Origin: Intrasporangium_A sp039812505
GTDB lineage: Bacteria; Actinomycetota; Actinomycetes; Actinomycetales; Dermatophilaceae
DNA: 11,541 bases
Assembly: GCF_039812505.1 (NCBI RefSeq)
Contig: NZ_JBDIAQ010000113.1
Span: forward strand, 1-11,541
Reading direction: 5' to 3'
The notes below the pieces were generated by a model. The model was not told the origin of the DNA and ran no database searches. It was given only the letters and a program-made list of their open reading frames with translations. The position numbers were made by a program, and so were the translations under genes. This document shows positions 7,422 through 11,541 of the stretch, piece by piece. Numbering within the stretch: position 1 is the first letter of the stretch; every line of letters begins with the position of its first letter.

Positions 7422-8786
7422 TTACGGCCCGACCCGGATGAGCTTCTTGTTGACGAACTCGTCGGCGGCCAGCAGCCCCATCTCGCGCGAGGTGCCGCTG
7501 CGCTTGACGCCGCCGAAGGGCAGCCCGGGCTCGTCGGCCTGCACGATGTTGACGTAGACCATGCCGGCATCGATCTTGTCCGCGATGCGGGCCGCCTGCT
7601 CCGTGTCGGTGGTGAACACGTACGACCCGAGCCCGAACGGCGTGTCGTTCGCGAGCGCGACGGCCTCGTTCTCGCCGGACACCTTGTAGACGACGCCGAC
7701 CGGGCCGAAGAACTCCTCGCGGTAGGCGTCCATGTCCTTGGTGACACCGGTCAGCACGGTGCTCTCGAAGAACGCACCGTCACGCTTGCCGCCGGCCACC
7801 AGCGTCGCACCCTGCGCAACCGCCCGCTGCACCTGCTCGTCGAGCCGCTCGGCCGCGGCCAGCGACGACAACGGCCCGAGGCGGGTGCCCTCGGCGAACG
7901 GGTCCCCGGTCCGGGCCGCGGTCATGCCCGCGGTGAACTTCGCCAGGAACTCGTCGTACAGGTCCTCGGACACGATGAAGCGCTTGGCGGCGTTGCACGC
8001 CTGCCCGGTGTTGTCCAGCCGCGCGTTCACGGCGGACTCCACCGCGGCGTCCAGGTCGTCGGTGGACAGCAGGATGAACGGGTCGGACCCGCCGAGCTCG
8101 AGCGCGACCTTCTTCAGGTTGCGGCCGGCGATCTCGGCGACCGCCGCGCCGGCGCGTTCCGAGCCGGTGACCGACACGCCCTGGACGCGCGGGTCGGCCA
8201 CGACGACGGCCGCCTGGTCGTTCGTCAGGCGCAGCCCGACGTACGCGCCGTCGGGGATCCCGGCATCCCGGTAGATCTTCTCGATGGCCGCGGCCGACTC
8301 GGGGCACTGGGGTGCGTGCTTGAGCAGGATGGTGTTGCCGATGACGAGGTTGGGCGCGGCGAACCGGGCCACCTGGTAGTACGGGTAGTTCCACGGCATG
8401 ATGCCCAGCAGCACGCCGAGCGGCGAGCGGCGGATCACCGCCGTGCCCTCGCCGAGGATGTCGACCGGCTGGTCGCCGGTGATCTTGTCGGCGTGGTCCG
8501 CGTAGTACTCGGTGATGTCGGCGGCGAAGTCGACCTCGCCCTCGGCATCCGCCAGGGGCTTGCCCATCTCGCGTGCGATGATCGCGGCCAGCTCGTCCCG
8601 GCGCTCGCGGTGCAGCTGCGCGACACGGCGCACGATCTCCGCGCGTTCCGCGACCGGCTTGCCACGCCAGTCCTGGAAGGCCGCGTGCGCGGCGGCGAGG
8701 GCGTCCTGCACCTCGGCGTCGGTGTTGGTCGGGTAGCTGGCGAGGGTCTCGCCGGTAGCAGGGTTAACGACTGTGTAGTCGGTCAC
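7422..8786 (-). CDS. NAD(P)-dependent aldehyde dehydrogenase, succinate-semialdehyde dehydrogenase type
   Basis: A 454-residue aldehyde dehydrogenase that oxidises an aldehyde to an acid; length and motifs fit the short GabD1/Sad-type succinate-semialdehyde enzymes (about 455-460). Visible residues: PWNYPYYQ with Asn133, cofactor lysine in LLKHAPQ (Lys156), VTGSERAG (206-213) in the nucleotide-binding fold, general base Glu230 in LELGG, and catalytic nucleophile Cys264 in NTGQACNAAKRF. The GQAC-N wording differs from the usual GQSC-I of the family. The C-terminus is complete (PFGGVKRSG, then FVNKKLIR). The start is GTG 8786, chosen because GGAGG lies six bases upstream; ATGs at 8846 and 8825 lie beyond that signal. 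It converges on the chimeric remnant with no terminator between. A role in GABA or polyamine breakdown is family inference; nothing nearby fixes the substrate. Confidence 0.92.
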   Translation of the reverse strand: MTDYTVVNPATGETLASYPTNTDAEVQDALAAAHAAFQDWRGKPVAERAEIVRRVAQLHRERRDELAAIIAREMGKPLADAEGEVDFAADITEYYADHADKITGDQPVDILGEGTAVIRRSPLGVLLGIMPWNYPYYQVARFAAPNLVIGNTILLKHAPQCPESAAAIEKIYRDAGIPDGAYVGLRLTNDQAAVVVADPRVQGVSVTGSERAGAAVAEIAGRNLKKVALELGGSDPFILLSTDDLDAAVESAVNARLDNTGQACNAAKRFIVSEDLYDEFLAKFTAGMTAARTGDPFAEGTRLGPLSSLAAAERLDEQVQRAVAQGATLVAGGKRDGAFFESTVLTGVTKDMDAYREEFFGPVGVVYKVSGENEAVALANDTPFGLGSYVFTTDTEQAARIADKIDAGMVYVNIVQADEPGLPFGGVKRSGTSREMGLLAADEFVNKKLIRVGP

Positions 8787-8797
8787 TTGGAGCCTCC
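8787..8797 (-). promoter_or_regulatory. Shine-Dalgarno fixing the GTG start of the aldehyde dehydrogenase
   Basis: The minus strand reads GGAGG (8797-8793), a 6-nt spacer, then GTG at 8786. The match is strong, and the next in-frame ATGs lie upstream of it, so a shorter protein than the longest open frame is preferred. Confidence 0.75.
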
Positions 8798-8918
8798 ATT
8801 TCGACGTGGCCGCAGTCTCGCTCATCCGCTCCGACGAACGCAACACGCGCCCCGCGGCACGAACGGCGCGTACGGTCCCCGGCGGACCGCCGAGCGTCGG
8901 AGGGGTGCGGCGGGCGAG

Positions 8919-9152
8919 TCAGGCCGAGGTGCGTCCGACCTCGACCCGCCAGAGCTCGGGCCCCTGCTCGAGCGGGGTCCAGCTGACCTGCCCGGCCCGC
9001 TCGGCGTTGAGCATGTACTTCAACGGCGTCGGGTCGTGGTCGGCCACGAGGATGAACCGGTCCCCTGCGGCCAGCCCGTCGAAGGCCGTGTTCGTCAGGT
9101 CGGCGCAGCTGGCGCGGCCGCCCTCTCGCGTGTCGACGACCGGCGTGCTCAT
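8919..9152 (-). CDS. DUF2249 domain-containing small protein
   Basis: A 77-residue soluble protein that is almost entirely one DUF2249 domain. It has a conserved acidic-His segment, ILVADHDPTPLKYML, and the terminal WTPLEQGPELWRVEVGR. The start ATG 9152 follows GGGAGGAA with a 4-nt gap; an in-frame ATG at 9197 would place the start inside the repeat-rich promoter region. The biochemical role of DUF2249 is not established to my knowledge; members often lie near nitrogen-oxide, hemerythrin-like or iron-sulfur genes. Compared with the paralogue at 11303-11539 it lacks the N-terminal DVRxxPPxxRH wording, carrying DTREGGRASCADL instead, with a cysteine. It could be co-transcribed with the downstream aldehyde dehydrogenase (132-bp gap), but this is uncertain. 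Confidence 0.85.
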   Translation of the reverse strand: MSTPVVDTREGGRASCADLTNTAFDGLAAGDRFILVADHDPTPLKYMLNAERAGQVSWTPLEQGPELWRVEVGRTSA

Positions 9153-9224
9153 GCTTCCTCCCGGGGAGTGGGTCACCAGATGAACGGAATGGGTCACAGA
9201 TAAACACGGGAACTTCCGTGTGAA
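9153..9224 (-). promoter_or_regulatory. Putative promoter/operator region of the DUF2249 gene
   Basis: On the minus strand a -35-like TTCACA (9224-9219) and a -10-like TATCTG (9202-9197) are 16 bp apart. An imperfect palindrome, acacgg-6-ccgtgt (9204-9221), fills the spacer. Between the -10 and the start, the motif TGGGTCAC occurs twice (plus-strand 9169-9176 and 9190-9197) with similar flanks, spaced 21 bp, close to two helical turns. This arrangement looks like regulator binding sites around a promoter, but the -10 match is weak and the assignment is by eye. Confidence 0.35.
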
Positions 9225-9230
9225 AAGAGC

Positions 9231-9695
9231 CTACCCTCCTGCCGGCCCGCCCGGCTCCGCCGCCGGCTCGGTCACCGGGCTCCAGGGCAGCAGGTCGGCC
9301 AGCACCATGCTGCTGCTGGGCCGGCCGTAGCGGGCGAGCCGGTCGATCAGCCCCTCGAAGGCCGACATGGACTCGGTCGCGACGACCAGGACCGAGCAGC
9401 CCTGGCCGGTCACCCGGTACAGCTCACGCACCTCCGGCCAGGCGCTCACCTCGGGGTCGCGCAGCAGGCAGGTCGGCCCGTAGCAGTCCATGACGACGAC
9501 GGCACGCACCGGACGGCCGGTCCGCTCGAGGTCGACGTGCGCGTGGTAGCCGGTGATCACCCCGGACTCCTCGAGCCGTCGGACGCGTTCGGCGACGGCG
9601 GGCGCCGAGAGCCGCACCCGGCGCGACAGCTCGTTGTAGGAGAGCCGCCCGTCCGTCTGCAGCTCCGCCACGATGTGCCAGTCGACCCGGTCCAC
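9231..9695 (-). CDS. Lrp/AsnC-family transcriptional regulator
   Basis: A 154-residue protein of normal Lrp length. Residues 1-50 are the winged helix-turn-helix (DRVDWHIVAELQTDGRLSYN, SAPAVAERVRRLEESGVITG). Residues about 62-140 match the RAM ligand-binding/oligomer domain (VRAVVVMDCY, YRVTGQGCSVLVVATESMSA), ending in a Pro/Gly/Glu-rich tail. It starts at GTG 9695, with a weak AGGTGG-like signal upstream. It is divergent from tnaA across a 122-bp intergenic region (9696-9817), the classic arrangement for a local Lrp-type regulator and its target; it probably senses an amino acid such as tryptophan, by inference. It lies upstream of the first DUF2249 gene (78-bp gap) on the same strand, but the promoter-like sequence there argues for separate transcription. 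Confidence 0.92.
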   Translation of the reverse strand: MDRVDWHIVAELQTDGRLSYNELSRRVRLSAPAVAERVRRLEESGVITGYHAHVDLERTGRPVRAVVVMDCYGPTCLLRDPEVSAWPEVRELYRVTGQGCSVLVVATESMSAFEGLIDRLARYGRPSSSMVLADLLPWSPVTEPAAEPGGPAGG

Positions 9696-9817
9696 TTGCT
9701 GCCCACCTGTCGATCACGAAGTCAGGACCCTGAAGCGGCCATGATCGCAAGGTCACCCCGACGAAACGGCACGCAGCGCCCCTTCCGGGCCCGGCGGCAT
9801 CCGGACACAGTGATGGT

Positions 9818-11212
9818 ATGCCTGACAACCGCGCCGACGCCCCCTTCCGCACCATCATCGAGCCGTTCCGGATCCACTCCGTCGAACCGCTGCGCATGAC
9901 CACCCGCGCCGAGCGCGGCGAGCACCTGCGGGAGGCGTCGTACAACCTGTTCCAGCTGCGCGCCGAGCACGTCCTGATCGACCTGCTCACCGACTCGGGG
10001 ACCGGTGCGATGAGCCGGGACCAGTGGGCCGCCATCCAGCACGGCGACGAGTCCTACGCCGGATCGCCCTCGTGGTTCGTCTTCGTCGACGCGGTGCGCG
10101 AGCTGTTCCCGTACGAGCATGTCATCCCCGTCCACCAAGGGCGGGCCGCCGAACGGATCCTCTTCTCCGCGCTGGGCGGTCCGGGCAGGATCGTGCCGAG
10201 CAACACCCACTTCGACACGACCCGGGCCAACGTCGAGGCGACCGGGGCCACCGCGGTCGACCTCGTCGTCGCCGAGGGTCACGACCCCGTCTCGGAGCAC
10301 CCGTTCAAGGGCAACGTCGACCTCGACGCGCTCGAGGCCCTGCTCGCCGCGCACGCCGACGACGTGCCGTGCGTCATGGTGACGGTGACCAACAACAGCG
10401 GCGGGGGCCAACCGGTCTCGCTGGAGAACCTGCGCGGAGTGCGCAAGATCTGCGAGCACTACGGCAAGCCGCTCTTCCTCGACGCCTGCCGGTTCGCCGA
10501 GAACGCCTGGTTCATCCGGGAGCGCGAGGCCGGGCAGGGGGAGCGCGACGTCGCCGACATCGTGCGCGAGATGGCCGCCCTGGCCGATGGCATGACGATG
10601 AGCGCGAAGAAGGACCCGATGGGCAACATCGGCGGCTGGCTGGCGATGAACGACGACGAGCTGGCCCGGGTCTGCCGCACCCAGCTGATACTGACCGAGG
10701 GCTTCCCCACCTACGGCGGGCTGGCCGGCCGCGACCTGGAGGCGCTGGCACAGGGGCTCAAGGAGGTCGTCCAGCACGACTACCTGCGCTACCGGATCCG
10801 CTCGACCGCCTACCTCGGCGACGCTCTGCACGAGCGGGGCATCCCGGTGCTGCGTCCGATCGGCGGACACGCGGTCTACCTCGACGCGCGCCGGCTGGCG
10901 CCGCACCTCGAGCCGCTGCAGTACCCGGGCCAGTCGGTGGCCGTCGCGCTCTACGAGGCCGGTGGGATCCGGTCGTGCGAGATCGGGTCGGTGATGTTCG
11001 GCCGCCATCCGGACGGGTCCGAGGTGCCGGCCGCGATGGAGCTGGTCCGGCTCGCAATCCCGCGCCGGACCTACACCCAGAGCCACATCGACTACGTCAT
11101 CGAGGTGTGCGAGCGCGTCGCGGAGAACGCAGCCGCGCTGCCCGGCTACCGCATCACGGACGAGCCGCCGGCGCTGCGGCACTTCACGGCCGGGTTCGCG
11201 CCGATCGCCTGA
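9818..11212 (+). CDS. tnaA: Tryptophanase (tryptophan indole-lyase)
   Basis: A 464-residue PLP enzyme of the beta-eliminating lyase family, co-linear with E. coli TnaA (471 residues). It splits tryptophan to indole, pyruvate and ammonia. Visible sites: EPFRIHSVEPL near the start, TDSGTGAM (58-65), GDESYAGS with Tyr80 (E. coli Tyr74), PVHQGRAAE (104-112), NTHFDTTRA with Asp133 (E. coli Asp137), LDACRFAENAWFI (221-233), MSAKKDPMGNIGG (261-273) with Lys265 as PLP lysine, and LRHFTAGF with His455 (E. coli His463). Tyrosine phenol-lyases have Thr and Arg at two diagnostic positions; here they are Asp133 and Ile389 (CEIGS), both tryptophanase-like. The KDPMGNIGG loop departs from TnaA KDAMVPMGG towards the phenol-lyase NIGG form. 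ATG 9818 is the start by alignment; the Shine-Dalgarno is weak. No tryptophan-containing leader peptide like tnaC was found in 9696-9817. Confidence 0.92.
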   Translation: MPDNRADAPFRTIIEPFRIHSVEPLRMTTRAERGEHLREASYNLFQLRAEHVLIDLLTDSGTGAMSRDQWAAIQHGDESYAGSPSWFVFVDAVRELFPYEHVIPVHQGRAAERILFSALGGPGRIVPSNTHFDTTRANVEATGATAVDLVVAEGHDPVSEHPFKGNVDLDALEALLAAHADDVPCVMVTVTNNSGGGQPVSLENLRGVRKICEHYGKPLFLDACRFAENAWFIREREAGQGERDVADIVREMAALADGMTMSAKKDPMGNIGGWLAMNDDELARVCRTQLILTEGFPTYGGLAGRDLEALAQGLKEVVQHDYLRYRIRSTAYLGDALHERGIPVLRPIGGHAVYLDARRLAPHLEPLQYPGQSVAVALYEAGGIRSCEIGSVMFGRHPDGSEVPAAMELVRLAIPRRTYTQSHIDYVIEVCERVAENAAALPGYRITDEPPALRHFTAGFAPIA

Positions 11213-11223
11213 CCCGCTGCAGA

Positions 11224-11268
11224 CGAAAGGGTATGCCGCCCAGCTCGGCTGGGCGGCATACCCTTTCG
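11224..11268. terminator. 21-bp perfect hairpin between convergent genes (bidirectional terminator)
   Basis: The arms 11224-11244 and 11248-11268 are exact reverse complements (left arm begins cgaaagggtatgccgccc) around a 3-nt tcg loop. It starts 11 bp after the tnaA stop and ends 34 bp before the stop of the convergent DUF2249 gene. The outer ends give a short ccctttcg on either strand rather than a long U-tract, common for actinobacterial terminators. Its symmetry suits termination of both transcripts. Confidence 0.85.
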
Positions 11269-11302
11269 GTTCGGTCCTGGTGCCGTCAGGACGAGAAGGG
11301 AC

Positions 11303-11539
11303 TCAGGCCGCGGGACGCCCGATGCGCACCCGCCACACCTCGGGACCCTGCTCGAGGTAGTCCCAGGTGAACTGACCCTTGTACTCGGCGTCGAACTGGT
11401 AGAAGAGCGGCTTCGGGTCGTGGTCGTTGACCAGCTCGAAGCCGGTGCCTGCCTCGAGCGCCTGGTAGGTGCCGAGGATCAGGTCGTGGCGGCGGGCCGG
11501 CGGCTCGCTGCGGACGTCGAGCTCGGGGTCTGCACTCAT
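11303..11539 (-). CDS. DUF2249 domain-containing protein (second copy)
   Basis: A 78-residue protein covering a canonical DUF2249 domain: LDVRSEPPARRHDLILGTYQ (8-27), FELVNDHDPKPLFYQF (34-49) and WDYLEQGPEVWRVRIGR. It is closer to the family consensus than the copy at 8919-9152. ATG 11539 gives a sensible start, but only two bases remain in the window, so the ribosome site cannot be seen and a longer N-terminus is possible. It converges on tnaA with the shared hairpin between. Any operon partners upstream lie outside the window. Function is not established; a role linked to nitrogen-oxide or metal-centre chemistry is only suggested by the usual neighbours of the family. Confidence 0.87.
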   Translation of the reverse strand: MSADPELDVRSEPPARRHDLILGTYQALEAGTGFELVNDHDPKPLFYQFDAEYKGQFTWDYLEQGPEVWRVRIGRPAA

Positions 11540-11541
11540 GG

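Noticed and set aside
5585..7441. 618-codon plus-strand open frame opposite AtuA
   Set aside because: It is antisense to AtuA, and its Gly- and Ala-rich product resembles no known family.
8880..8892. Palindrome cggcggaccgccg after the first DUF2249 gene as a terminator
   Set aside because: A one-base loop cannot form a normal hairpin, and there is no following T-tract.
7392..9203. Continuation of the dehydrogenase-ligase frame across the aldehyde dehydrogenase
   Set aside because: The tail after the ligase motif is low-complexity shadow sequence antisense to an intact enzyme gene. Only 7056-7391 carries family signal.
9711..9747. Distant inverted pair cgatca/tgatcg in the lrp-tnaA intergenic region as an Lrp site
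   Set aside because: Six-base arms 25 bp apart are expected by chance. It is too weak to call without comparison to relatives.
9741..9817. Short frame from ATG 9741 as a tnaC-like leader
   Set aside because: It contains no tryptophan codon, is Arg- and Pro-rich, and stays open into the tnaA coding region out of frame.
9722..11182. 486-codon minus-strand open frame opposite tnaA
   Set aside because: tnaA matches its family along its whole length; the opposite frame has no recognisable motif.

Overview
The window is high-GC DNA (about 70% by eye) with strong G/C third-position codon use, GTG as well as ATG starts, and long spurious ORFs on the opposite strand. This is typical of an actinobacterium. 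No rRNA, tRNA, CRISPR, transposase or phage gene was seen, and no origin.

Left part (111-6976, all minus strand). A tightly packed five-gene operon is read from right to left: AtuA-family protein, acyl-CoA carboxylase carboxyltransferase subunit, biotin carboxylase/BCCP subunit, enoyl-CoA hydratase, TetR regulator. Two junctions are 4-nt ATGA overlaps. At a third, the stop codon of one gene forms part of the Shine-Dalgarno of the next. Gene content matches an atu/liu-type pathway: an enoyl-CoA with a methyl branch is carboxylated by a biotin enzyme and then hydrated. An AtuA protein is present and no HMG-CoA lyase is seen, which points towards acyclic-terpenoid or branched acyl-CoA breakdown rather than plain leucine catabolism. 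The exact substrate is inferred, not shown.

Control region (6977-7055). A perfect 13-bp inverted repeat with a 4-nt centre (7001-7030) lies between the operon and a divergent reading frame. It is the likely operator of the operon's own TetR protein. The divergent frame (7056-about 7391) is a scar: the first ~65 codons of an acyl-CoA dehydrogenase are joined in frame to the last ~47 codons of an AMP-forming acyl-CoA ligase, with no stop of its own. These two enzymes are the expected upstream steps of the pathway, so the cluster appears to have lost them by deletion.

Right part (7422-11541). An aldehyde dehydrogenase of the succinate-semialdehyde type and a small DUF2249 protein are on the minus strand. 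Next comes an Lrp/AsnC regulator (minus) divergent from a tryptophanase gene (plus, tnaA). Tryptophanase ends at a 21-bp perfect hairpin shared with a convergent second DUF2249 gene at the window edge. Tryptophanase would give the cell indole, pyruvate and ammonia from tryptophan, and the adjacent Lrp protein is its natural candidate regulator.

No wholly new system can be claimed. The most notable items are the dehydrogenase-ligase chimera beside an intact operator, the Lrp-tryptophanase pair bracketed by two DUF2249 genes, and the repeat-rich promoter region of the first DUF2249 gene.
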